From: Saccharum officinarum
Lineage: Eukaryota > Streptophyta > Magnoliopsida > Poales > Poaceae
Direction: 5' to 3'
NCBI GenBank assembly: GCA_020631735.1
Contig: CM036167.1
Span: 2,608,988 to 2,672,987, forward strand
DNA length: 64,000 bases
The stretch's first letter is position 1, and every line of letters begins with the position of its first letter. This document shows, piece by piece, positions 14,860 to 25,517 of this stretch. A model generated the notes under the pieces. It saw only the letters and a list, made by a program, of their open reading frames with translations, was not told where the DNA came from and did no database searches. A program made the translations under genes and the position numbers.

Positions 14860-15660
14860 AAGTGAAGGCAGTGTGTTGACTTCGTATTTGGTGAAGTCAG
14901 ATTTTTCCTTGGTGAATCTGAAAACATCGTTCTCTTACTTTTTAAATGAAGGCAATGCCTAGGCTTCGTATTTTGTGAAATCAAATTTTGCCTTAGTAAA
15001 TTTGAAAACACCGTCCCTTCACTTTTTAAGCGAATGCGATGAATTGACTTCGTATTTTCTGAAATCAAATTTTACTTTAGGTAAATTTGAAAACAATGTC
15101 CCCTCATTTTTAAGCGAAGGCGATGAATTGACTTCGTATTTTGTGAAATCAAATTTCACTTTAGGTAAATTTGAAAATACCGTCCCCTTACTTTTTAAGC
15201 GAATGCGATGAATTGACTTCGTATTTTGTGAAATCAAATTTTACTTTAGGTAAATTTGAAAACATTGTCCCTCACTTTTTAAGCGAAGGCGATGAATTGA
15301 CTTCATCTTTTCTAAAATCAAATTTTACTTAGGTAAATTTGAAAACACTGTCCCCTTACTTTTTAAGCGAAGGCGATGAATTGACTTCGTTTTTTCTGAA
15401 ATCAAATTTCACTTAGGTAAATTTGAAAACACAGTCCCCTTACTTTTTAAGCGAAGGCGATGAATTGACTTCGTATTTTCTGAAATCAAATTTCACTTAG
15501 GTAAATTTGAAAAAACTGTCCCCTTACTTTTTAAGCGAAGGCGATGAATTGACTTCATTTTTTCTGAAATCAAATTTCACTTAGGTAAATTTGAAAATAC
15601 CGTCCCCTTACTTTTTAAGCGAAGGCGATGAATTGACTTCGTATTTTGTGAAGTCAAATT
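14860..15660. repeat. tandem array, about 84-bp unit, 10 units
   Basis: Units contain GACTTCGTATTTTCTGAAATC, a TTACTTTAGGTAAATTTGAAA block, and CTTTTTAAGCGAAGGCGATG. Starts lie near 14879, 14964, 15049, 15130, 15214, 15299, 15383, 15468, 15552 and 15637. The array sits between the 3' end of the antisense gene and the 3' end of pol, which converge here. The inverted counterpart is at about 59330-60120. Confidence 0.9.
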
Positions 15661-15819
15661 TTTACCTTAGTGATGAAGTCAAAATTTATGTGTCTCCCTG
15701 TTTCTCGTCTCTTTTGGGTTTCATCTCTAGCCTACCCCAACTTGCTTGGGATAAAAGGCTATGTTATTATTGTTGTTGTTGTTGTGATGAAGTCAAAAAT
15801 TACCTGACTTCATTTTTAA

Positions 15820-16390
15820 AGTAAAAAATTCACCTCAGTGAATTTGAAAATATTATTCGCTCTTTCTGGCGAAGATAACATGCAGACTTTGTTTTTGAAG
15901 TCAAAATTCACCTTAGTGAATTTAAAATATTATTCACTCTTTTCTGACGAAGATAACATGCAGACTTTATTTTTGAAGTCAAAATTCACCTTAGTGAATT
16001 TAAAATATTATTCGCTCTTTCTGGCGAAGATAACATGCAGACTTTATTTTTGAAGTCAAAATTCACCTTAGTGAATTTGAAATGTTATTCGCTCTTTATG
16101 GCGAAGATAACATGCAGACTTCATTTTTGAAGTCAAAATTCACCTTAGTGAATATGAAATATTATTCGCTCTCTTTGGCAAAGATAACATGCAGACTTCA
16201 TTTTTGAAGTCAAAATTCACCTTAGTGAATATGAAATATTGTTCGCTCTTTCTGGCGAAGATAACATGCAGACTTCTTTTTTGAAGTCAAAATTCACCTT
16301 AGTGAATTTAAAATATTATTCGCTCTTTTTGGCAAAGATAACATGCAGACTTCATTTTTGAAGTCAAAATTCACCTTAGTGAATATATTT
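15820..16390. repeat. tandem array, about 77-bp unit, 7-8 units
   Basis: Each unit holds GAAGTCAAAATTCACCTTAG, an ATTATTCGCTCTTTCTGGCG block and AAGATAACATGCAGACTTC. The segment just before it (about 15700-15780) carries a TTGTTGTTGTTGTTGTG run. Counterpart: about 58600-59170 in reverse. Confidence 0.9.
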
Positions 16391-16564
16391 TATGATTCTT
16401 TTGATAGGTTAGCATCGTTTTTTGCTTGTTCGAATAATGATACTACCTACTTTTGGGTGTTTTGTCGATACATGAGTATATTTAAAGTATACTCTTCGGC
16501 CGTTGATAAGATTGTTTTTAGGGGAACTAGCTTTCTCATTTATACTTTGATGAGAATTTACAAT

Positions 16565-16640
16565 GGAGATTGCCTCGTTAAAAAACCACTCACCCTGCGA
16601 AGGGTTTTCCTTGAGTGGAAAAAGAGTGCAGCTCATTTAT
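16565..16640 (-). other. conserved element 3'UTR block downstream of pol
   Basis: On the minus strand this reads GCACTCTTTTTCCACTCAAG, then a CCTTCGC.GGGTGAGTGG block, then TTTTTTAACGAGGCA. A very similar block follows pol in many plant LTR retrotransposons. Its role is not established. Counterpart: about 58365-58435. Confidence 0.55.
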
Positions 16641-16704
16641 ATTTGAATTGAAATTTTTCAGAATGTAAAAGCTAATCTATTTTGTACAAAGATAAAAACA
16701 AATT

Positions 16705-16971
16705 CTAGGGATAGTGTCTTCGTAAGTCTTGAATATTGAATGTGTGATCAATTTCCTTCCCACTCATGTCTGCTAGGTAAAATGCTCCTGGCTCGTTGGT
16801 TCTTAAGATGAGGAATGGTCCTTCCCATTTTTGCTAAAATTTTTCGACTGTGTCTTCATTTTTTTTCTTTTCAAGACAAAGTCTTTCGGTGATAATTGTG
16901 TTGATTTGACTTTCTTATTGTACCAACTTTCTGTTTCCTTTTGATATTTCTCAAGATTTTGAATCGCCTTC
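16705..16971 (-). pseudogene. element B' integrase C-terminal end
   Basis: On the minus strand the frame runs KAIQNLEKYQKE, ESWYNKKVK, a WEGPF-type GPF motif, and ends in LRRHYP-stop at 16705-16707. It is the C-terminal GPY/F domain of a Ty3/Gypsy integrase. It is cut off from the rest of pol by element C', whose TSD (ccttc, 16967-16971) ends this segment. The same break occurs at 58027 in the right contig. The integrase core is missing because the gap intervenes. Confidence 0.85.
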
Positions 16972-17761
16972 TGTTGATGCAAAAGTGGATCTGCAAACAC
17001 AAAGAGCTAATACCCAATCTGATATCCAAGGCGTGTTAGTCGATTTGACCTGTTAATCGACAAGGATGATAACTCGAGTACTTTGGTCCTGACAACAGTG
17101 ATACGCCCGGAAGCCATGGCCAAGAGGTACTCACACGGAACTCGAGAATCATCGAAGGTCGCACTAAAGCGATGCAGCTCGTCGAATCGATGAGAACTCA
17201 TAAAAAGAAAAATATACAAATTGACGAAGTCGTCGAAAAGTAAGTAGATACAAATAGGAGTAAAATTAGTTTGATATTTGATTGGTATATTTTACATTGT
17301 CCCTCAGTCTATATTTATACCCTGATCTGAAGAAATATAACCAGACACGACTAGGACACCGAGTCCATATCTAAGAAAAAACGTGACTCTTACATGAATC
17401 ATACTCTAACAAATATAGAAAAGGAAAATAAAACCTATCTACTTCCTTGTACGCCTTAATTACGATGAAATTTTCATCGGTCTCCTCGCCATCGGCATGC
17501 TTTCTGTCATCACAACCTTCATCGGCAGTAGTCTTCAGATCTTCTTTCATTAGTATTGGGAATAACATCTCCGATCTTGTCAGCAACGCCTCTGAGTCTA
17601 AGTCAAACGACAACCTTTCCATCAGTTACCACCATTCATCGGCAACAATCCTTACAAGCTGATCTTCATCGGCACCCTTCTACCAGCGTAATACAATAAC
17701 TTTCCTTCTATCGATTAGCCTACTCTGATCATTTTGACATGTGCCAAAAACGGTGTCAACA
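16972..17761 (-). mobile_element. element C' 3' LTR (left contig)
   Basis: A 790-bp LTR with ends TGTTGACACC...GCATCAACA, reverse strand. Comparing it line by line with the right-contig 3' LTR (57237-58026) I found the same length and only two substitutions. The 5' LTR of C in the right contig differs at roughly 44 positions. The outer junction GAAGG matches the right-contig TSD. Confidence 0.95.
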
Positions 17762-17776
17762 CATGGCCCCCAATTT
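17762..17776 (-). other. polypurine tract of element C'
   Basis: The minus strand reads AAAATTGGGGGCCATG immediately before the TGTTGACACC start of the 3' LTR, the expected place for a plus-strand primer. Confidence 0.75.
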
Positions 17777-18232
17777 TGGAGTATAAAATCATTAATGTTC
17801 TGAAATTTACTCTAGACAACGATCGCCTTTACTTAATTATCTAACTCATCCTCCAAGCATGGCATAATCTATTACCAAATCCAATCGAATCCAGCCCTGA
17901 TTCACGCGTCTCAGTAAATATCGCACAATCTTCAATCACTCTCGTTCCAATTATGTTTAAGACACAAAAGCAATAGTCCATCGGCAAGAACCTAACACAG
18001 TACCACTGCGGATCTTGGAATTAGAATATCTTGTACACCGAGATTTCTTCCGAGTCATGATTGCTTGCCATCAAACCACCTGCACAATCCCTTGATTATC
18101 ATGCGAACAGTTACCATATCCATCTGAACCACCTTGACCTACATGCGTGCGGCAGAGAGATAAGTCCAGAATGCTCGTCTTCTACCCTTAGACTCCAACC
18201 TCCAACACCTTCTCTCTCCGGCAACGACCCCG
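17777..18232 (+). promoter_or_regulatory. 5' region of the antisense gene of C', TATA box deleted
   Basis: This corresponds to 56733-57220 in the right contig. There a TCTATAAATAC box lies about 75 nt before the ATG. Here the 37 bp that contain it are missing, with the junction at the AGAATGCTCGTC sequence (about 18167-18178). The right copy has the 5-bp direct repeat GCATT at both borders of the missing piece, so deletion between short repeats is likely. Confidence 0.75.
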
Positions 18233-21200
18233 ATGAGCAACCGTGCGACCCCAACCAGCAAGAACCTCCCCCAGTGGCAACTTTGAGTTTCCAGCCACGT
18301 CTCTATCTTTTTTAAGATAATGGCAATCAACTTCGATGTCCCTGTGGTTCATTTCACCTTCATCCCCTTTTACTGCAATTCCTTTAGCCCTTGCAAGTTC
18401 ATATAGTTGGTGATTTTCTTTCTTTTTTTCTCTGTTCTTTTGATCTTCCAAACTTAGGAACTATGCAACAAGCTAGTCATCCCAACCAATCAGCCGCACA
18501 TCCAATGTTTAGGTCCAATGGGCAATCCAGATCCAACCGATTTTATTAATGCAGAGACTAACAGAATTTCCTTTAGAGCCTAGAATTTCTCTTTAAACTT
18601 ATGGAAGGATACCTTCCGATCTTGGCCTAAAACCACCAAGGGGTGGAAGGATTGGTATCTAAGGGTAATCGGGTCGATGCAGGTGTACTGGGCAGAGCGA
18701 AAACTAGACCAATGCATCAAACTGTCTATGCCAATATGCAAAAGAATGAGTCGATGATGAACGCTGCCGCTTATTTATGGTCAGACATAATAAATACCTT
18801 CATGTTTGGACACGGCCCAGCTACTCCCACTCTTGTCGATGTGTACATGCTCAACGGCTTAGATATTTCAACTGCCGATGATGCCTCCGTTTACGGCAGA
18901 AAATCTGAGTACAGGGTGAATACCCGTAACATCGGTGGTTGGATAGGGTATATCTAAGAATATAGGAAGACCAGGATAGTTGGTCAGAGGGAACATGCCA
19001 CATTCCTAAACATGTGGTTAGAAAAATTCTTTTTCTGTGGTCGATCGGTAGGGGCAACCAATGCTTACCTCCCCGCAGCTGAACTACTGGCCAACGGTGT
19101 AAGGTTCCCTCTTGGCCGATATCTCCTGAGTTCCACTTATCACCTCTTACATCAAATGTCTCAAATGCTTCTACTTGGTGAACCCATCAGCAACTTAGGA
19201 GGCCCGTGGTGGTTCATTAACATGTGGCTGAATGCCCACATGCACAAACGCTTGCAATGGGATTTCTTTGCTCAACAATTCCCGCGAGATATCGCCGAAG
19301 ACTATGAACTTGGAGATAAAGAATCGGCAACACGCCCATCCCTCAATTTTGGTGAAGCCATAATAGTTCTTTCTGGGACAGAGGTCAACGAAGATCAGAT
19401 CAGCCGATTTTTCCAAAGCTTTTACAACGGTCTCTCCCGTGATCATCGGGCCTAGATGCTCTATATAGATGAGGAAGCCAGATTCCCCCTTCTCTTCAAT
19501 TTTGATGATGATGCCTTGAACAAGGATGATGAACTTATGATGGCTATCATTACTCCCCGAGCAATCCCAGTGAATACATTTGGCAGTGGGAAGAACACCA
19601 ACATCACCTATGAATTCTACAATCCATCGATAGTATCACGTCAATTGGCCTTTGGACAGCTGTCAATTAAACTTTGCTTTGCCGATGTGATTAAGCCGAG
19701 AGAAACAATCACCAGCGGATCGGACTGGAGCAAGGTAGTGCGACTCTCCCTTGATGTCGATACTACAGATGTTGATCTATCCACCTGGGTGCCAACCTCT
19801 TTCATCACTGAATCATATAAGTTATGGTGGCAAGAGTGGAAGGGACAATTATTTGCAGCATGTGTTCATACATATCAGCATCTGATCGACCCTGAGCATA
19901 TCATACCTGATGACGCAGTAAGTTTCTTTTAACACTAGTTTTTTTACTTTTAATTTTATCAGCAACTAATTCTCTTGTGACAGGTCGATGACCCAGCACC
20001 ATCCACGAGCAGGAGTGGGAGACCCTTTGACCTTCGACCCGTATCCCCGATATCACTGATCGGCTATAACACCCCTACCCTGGGTGCTCTGACTCATCAA
20101 AGAACCCATGCCAAGAAAATCACTACCAAGCCAAAACTGGCTAAGGCTAGAGCCACTCCATCGACTGCCACTACGACCCTGATAAAAGCGTTCAAGGTAA
20201 CAACCATGTTTATTCCAACTTACGCCAATCTCAGACTGTACTAACACTAATTTTCAGGATGTAAGAACTACTGCTGGATCATTATCAGCAACTCCTCTGG
20301 TATCAAGCACTACCATCTCTGATAAACCTTCAAATGTAATCCTTCAACTTTACATTTAATCGGTTAAAAATCATATCTTACACCCATTTTTACAACAACA
20401 AACGGGTACATCGGCAAGTGTGCCAGATGTCCAACCTTCATAACCAACAATCACCGATGCCCCCTAGCCAACCGTTGCTGAGGCCCAAACAAAGCGCAAA
20501 GCTTCAACAGATACTGAGGCACAGCCAAAACGGCAGAGGTCCGTACCGATCCCAATATCTGATCTAGCACCTCCGAGCCAACCAGAATCGGCCAATGCAA
20601 CTAAGCAAGCAGTCGATCCTCCTGCACAGGGCACATCATCAATCGTCATATCCTAAGGACCAACTATTGATGAGACCATGGAGGAATTGTCATCAAACTT
20701 AGCACCAGTTAATCTTGAAGCTGAAGATATCCCATCGGCAAGCCCAGCCGATCCTTCACATGGCATACTCCAGGTTGCTTCCTCCAGTCAAAGGCAAGAA
20801 ATTACCTTGAAGCAAGTAAGCCGACTGACCTAACCGATTTATAATATTCATACTTGTCCTCAACTGACCCTATTTTTTCTTTCAGAAACAAGACTCCCTA
20901 GACAGTCTATTCTCCTTTGCCATCGATATTTCTGATGATGACGGAGAGGAGGCAAGCTCTTCTCTTGTACTTGGGGCAATATCGGCAGAAGTTAAGTCCA
21001 AGCTGGAGGATCTACAGAACTTGCTGCAGCAAGATACCGCCTAGCTGGTAGATCATTCAGACCCTGCAAAAGCGATCTTCAAAACAATTCATGGCCAGGT
21101 CCCTGCCAATACCGAAGAGGCACTCTTCCCAGCAGCCCACTTAGAAAGCCGACAACTCTAATATCAGAGGGCTGCTCAACGCATTGCCGATAGAGCCGCT

Positions 21201-21580
21201 CAGACTCGGCTTAAAGAAGAGATGCTCAATTGAAATAGACCGCCGATGAGAAGCACAAGAACATCGGCAGTTTACAGACTTCGGGTGCCGAACTTAAGCA
21301 GAAAATCTTGGACTTATCGGCAAAGAGAATGGCTCTACTAGCTGAACTGAAAGAAGTCAAGGCAGTTCTAACTCATGCCAGGCAGGAAGAAAGCCAGTTA
21401 CCCGATGCTATCAAGGCTCTTCAGCAAGAAAGAGACATCCAAGCTCGCAAAGCCCTGGCAATAAAGAAAAAACTTAAGCTAGTGGAGGGTGCTGCCGACG
21501 AAGATATCAAAGAGATAAAGGAAGCCGATCAGATTCGCCTGCATGCGATATCAGCCATCCAATCTTTACTAAATTTGTAA
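18233..21580 (+). pseudogene. antisense spliced gene of element C', plant mobile domain protein
   Basis: The gene is antisense to pol and starts at ATG 18233. Later exons are 18458-19917, 19984-20196, 20258-20335, 20396-20815 and 20886-21580; the end of the first exon is unclear. The long exon encodes an aminotransferase-like plant mobile domain: WKDWYLRVIG, WLEKFFF.GRSV, LANGVRFPLGRYLLSS, GGPWWFINMWL. It is followed by a Pro/Ser/Thr-rich linker with basic KRKAS and PKRQRS motifs, then a coiled coil ending SLLNL-stop. Introns are 60-70 bp and phase 0. Defects: 1-nt deletion near 18730, TAG at about 19453 (Trp in the other copy), TAA at 20444-20446, TAG in the linker, a mutated acceptor at 20395 (ACAA instead of GCAG), a 1-nt deletion in the last exon, and loss of the TATA box. 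PMD proteins of plants (MAIN/MAIL) act in genome stability and silencing. A role for this copy is unknown. Confidence 0.83.
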
Positions 21581-21666
21581 ACCCTGTTTATTGCATCGGC
21601 GCTCTATGAAATACTGATACCCTTATATGATTCTAGCCGATAGGACTGTTATCGGCACTTATGATT

Positions 21667-23848
21667 TTATGCATCCATCCAGATACTAGGGTAATATTTC
21701 TTTAAATATTTTCCGTTTAATGCTCTAGGAAATACAACCCCTTCGAGGGTTTCTAGAATATATGCGTTGCCAGGAACAGATTGGTTTATCCGATATGGAC
21801 CTTTCCAATTAGGAGACCACTTACCAAACTTTGAACTTTTAGTCCCAATCGGTAAAATCAACTTCCAAACCAGATCTCCATCGGTAAACTCCTTTACCTT
21901 TACCTTCTTGTCATACCATCTGGCTATCCTTTTCTTATTTTCTTCGATGCTAACTAAAGTCTTCAACCGATGACCAGCCACATCTTCTAACTCGTCTTTC
22001 ATAAGAGTATTATAGTCACTGGCTGTCAGTTGGTCTTAAGAAAATATCTGCCTAGAGCCAGTTTTAATTTCCTAAGGCAATACTGCATTGTGGCCGTATA
22101 CTAACTGATAAGCCGTTACTTTGATTGCACCATGACATTCCATCTGATATGACCACAGGGCCTCATTCAATATTATATGCCACCGCTTAGGATTTTCTTT
22201 AATTTTGCTCTTAATGAGTTTGATAATTCCTTTGTTAGAAGTCTCAGCCTGACCATTAGCTTGAGCATAATAGGGAGAGGAATTCAAAACTTTAATCCCC
22301 ATACCACTAGCAAACTCATTAAATTCTTCCGATGTAAACATAGTACCCTGATCGGTAGTGATAGTTTGAGGAATACCAAATCGGTAAACAATATGCTCTT
22401 TCACAAAATCGATCATACTAATTGATGTCACCTTTTTCAAAGGAACTGCTTCAACCCATTTTGTGAAATAATCGGTAGCAACAAGAATAAATTTATGTCC
22501 TTTGCTCGATGGTGGATATATTTGACTGATGAGATCGATAGCCCATCCCCGGAACGGCCAAGGTTTAATTATAGGATTCATGGTCGATGCAGGCGCTCTT
22601 TGAATATTACCAAACTTCTGACACCCCTAACATCCTTTAAAATACTTAAAGCAATCTTCAAGAATAGTCGGCCAATAGTATCCATTCCTTCTGATCATCC
22701 ATTTCATCTTGAAAGCCGATTGATGTGCCCCACACACTCCTTCATGAATTTCACCCATCAAGCTTTTTGATTCATCCCCGCTAAGACACCTGAGTAAAAC
22801 TTCATCTAAAGTCTGATAATATAATTCATCATCGAGGAGCACATACTTAGTGGCCTGAAATCTTATACGTCTTTCAACCTTCTTAGATGAATCCCTTAAG
22901 TAATCGACAATCTCCTTTCTCCAGTCATTGGTATCAACTACCGATGTAAGCACCTCCTGGATAGGCTGATACCCTGAAGCATGCTGAGCCAGCCGATTAG
23001 CTTCTTCATTATGCAATCGAGAAATATGTTCAAGACGAAAATCTTTAAACTCTTTCAATAATTGCAAACATCTCTCATGATATGAGATCAACACTTCACT
23101 TCGGCATTCATAAATCCCAGCTAAGTGATTTATAACCAGCATAGAATCATCAAGATTTCGACAGCATCAGCACGTATCTCCCAAAGTAATTCCAATCCTT
23201 TTATCAAAGCTTGATACTCAGCCTGATTGTTTGTCGATGTAGCAACAATTGGCAATGAAAACTCATACTTCCTTCCTTGAGGTGAAATCAACACAATGCC
23301 GATACCTGCTCCTTCACCACATGTAGATCCATCGAAGAAAAGTGTCCAAGGAGCAACTTCCAGAGAGTCTACTGTGCTGCAGTGCTGAGTGACAAAATCG
23401 GCCATAACCTGCCCTTTAACTGTCTTAGTCGATTCGTAACGTAGGTCAAATTCTGACAATGCTAAAATCCAGTAAATCCACATGCCAAGATTCTACCACT
23501 TAATATCGGCATTGACAACATGTATTTGACCATGTCATCCTTGCATATGACAGTGCATTCGGCCGATAGCAAATAATGCCTCAATTTAATACAAGAAAAA
23601 GTATAAACATAGACATAGTTTTTCGATGGCTGAATACCTTGTCTCAGCATCCACTAATCTTCTGCTCAAATAACAAATAGCATGTTCTTTCCCTTTAAAT
23701 TCTTGAATAAGAGCTGAACCAATAGCATTATCATCAGTTGACAAATACAACCTGAAGGGTTTCCCATATTGGGGTGGAACTAGCACTAGAGGATTTGTCA
23801 AGTACTTCTTAATTTCATCTAGGGCCAACTGTTGCTCAGCTCCCCATA
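21667..23848 (-). pseudogene. element C' pol, 3' part (RNase H, aRNase H, integrase), cut by gap
   Basis: Minus-strand reading from the gap gives the end of RT/RNase H (FRLYLSTDDNAIGSALIQEF), an archaeal-type RNase H (TLFFDGSTCGEG, NNQAEYQALIKG), and an integrase zinc finger (H-x6-H, then CxxC). The integrase core shows WAIDLI, TTDQGTMF and NGQAETSN for the D, D and E residues, and the GPY/F domain (GPYRINQ) ends at about 21670. Two RNase H domains in a row mark the Tat lineage. Frameshifts occur near 23150, 23480 and 23590, and a TAG replaces Trp near 22075. Large parts match 51150-53294 in reverse exactly; others differ by 1-2%. Confidence 0.9.
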
Positions 23849-23948
23849 NNNNNNNNNNNNNNNNNNNNNNNNNNNNNNNNNNNNNNNNNNNNNNNNNNNN
23901 NNNNNNNNNNNNNNNNNNNNNNNNNNNNNNNNNNNNNNNNNNNNNNNN
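23849..23948. other. assembly gap, 100 N
   Basis: Exactly 100 N. This is the usual placeholder for a gap of unknown size. Element C' pol stops at its left edge in mid-reading frame, and unrelated DNA starts at its right edge. Confidence 0.99.
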
Positions 23949-24320
23949 ACTTTATGGTTCAGTTGAGGACCAACACAACATCGACATTTTAGTAGAGATA
24001 CACTTCACAAATAATTAAATAATAACGTAATATTATCTGTCATGCATGCACAGGTATCACAATCATTGAGGATGCAATTCTTGGCTGACATTTTGACGAG
24101 TTCTGCAAACGAACGTTACGACAATATCCCTGAAGATATCCAATATTTGATTAAGGAGTTTGAGACAATGTAAAATGTCTTCTTATATGCAATATTGTTC
24201 CCAAATTGCATATAGACTCAAATACACTTGTGTAAAAGATATACTCTCCAAAATAAATTGGTTGTTTTTTTACAGCATTCCCTTAAAAAAACCGTGGCGT
24301 TAGCACGGGCATTATACTAG
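23949..24320 (+). mobile_element. Helitron 3' end
   Basis: The sequence ends in a short hairpin CCGTG...CACGG (24292-24308), then GGCATTATACTAG followed by T. Helitrons end in CTRR after a hairpin about 10 nt upstream and insert before T. Upstream, at about 24053-24172, a short exon-like frame follows a CAG acceptor and ends at TAA; I do not recognise the product. The 5' end is not visible and may lie in the gap. Confidence 0.65.
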
Positions 24321-24479
24321 TACTAGTTTAACCCAGCTTACATGTTTCTGCAGCATCAACATGATTGATCTTCATGGCTGCGAACACTATTATTTTCACT
24401 TTATATTTTATTAAAAGCATATCACCTAGTGACAGTTGATTAGCATAACTCCTGGATTGTGATATATTTGCCATTGCTA

Positions 24480-24640
24480 TTTAGGTCTCCTCCTAACATC
24501 CCTGAGGTGAAGATCCTAGAGGACCTGGCTGTGAATGTTGCCCGTCCCTGAGATATGAGATCAACAGGGGGTTCGCTACCTTGAGGGAGATCGGCCAAGG
24601 CCATGACCTGAAGAAATTTCTGATTGTATGTTGACTGGTA
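24480..24640 (+). pseudogene. exon-like remnant of an unknown gene
   Basis: After a CTATTTAG acceptor-like site the sequence reads SPPNIPEVKILEDLAVNVAR, then shifts frame to YEINRGFATLREIGQGHDLK. Codon use is gene-like and the two frames seem to continue each other, so this is probably a host exon with one indel. I do not recognise the family. Confidence 0.35.
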
Positions 24641-24689
24641 GAATTTTGTTCTGTATAAGGCAATTCTTCTCTGTAGTTACAACTGCAAA

Positions 24690-24950
24690 CAAGTGCAACA
24701 GATTACAACTACAACAGAATCCGTGTGCTACTTTCTCCTAAAACACACGTTTTATTTTTCTTGATGGAATTCGTGTGCTAGTTAAGGGAAAAAACACACG
24801 GTTTTTCTTTCTTTGCTGGAACTCGTGTGTTATCCAGGGCAACCAAAAAACGTGTGCTACCTTGCTGTTAGGACCTAGAATTCGTGTGTTTTGGAGCTAC
24901 AAAACACCCGTGTGCTGCTTATTGCTAAAACACACGAGTTTTGACTAAAC
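24690..24950. repeat. cluster of CACACG/CGTGTG motifs
   Basis: Within about 250 bp, CGTGTG or CACACG (one as CACCCG) occurs about nine times in alternating orientation. Most copies sit in AAAACACACG or GAATTCGTGTGCTA contexts. Alternating inverted hexamers of this kind resemble the subterminal repeats of CACTA-type elements, but no CACTA terminus or TSD was found. Confidence 0.45.
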
Positions 24951-25174
24951 AGGCTCATTTTATATATAGGATTAATGCTTTATTTCACTAGCATTGAAAT
25001 TTATTTGATTTAAGGTTGGGCAAGGCCCAATGCTCGTTATCATTGGCACGAGTACCGCTTAATAAATTGTACGTACCGTTGGAACTCGGAAGGTGTGGCC
25101 ATGTGTATAAATAAATAAATAATACATATATAGAATGAAAGACAACTTTTCAGTGGCTAGATATCATACTGACT

Positions 25175-25408
25175 TAGTCCCTCCGCCTAGGAAAAAAAAT
25201 GAAATTGTAGCATAGTACCAAGTTAAATATGTTGACTTTGACCAACTGTATATATATAAAATCAATATTTATAATATAAAATAAGTATTGCTAGATTTGT
25301 TACGAGGTTTATATAATTGTTAATATTTTTACTTTATATTTGATTGAACTTTAGACATTTTGATTAAAAATGCACCTAACATTGATTATTTTGGGGACGG
25401 AGGTACTA
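25175..25408. mobile_element. Stowaway-like MITE
   Basis: The element at 25177-25406 has ends GTCCCTCCGCC and, reversed, GTACCTCCGTCC. These variants of the Stowaway terminus CTCCCTCCGTCC are flanked by TA on both sides. The interior is AT-rich without a coding frame, as in this Tc1/Mariner-derived MITE family. Confidence 0.85.
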
Positions 25409-25517
25409 CACAATTATATGGAGTTCCATTATTAATTTCTAGACGACACACAACATTAATTTCCAAGAGCTGAACAATCACGTGCTTACACGCGAACAGC
25501 CCAACACATGAAGGACA

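Noticed and set aside
14860..16390. Tandem arrays considered as a CRISPR array
   Set aside because: Units are contiguous and similar along their whole length, with no unique spacers, in a plant retrotransposon.
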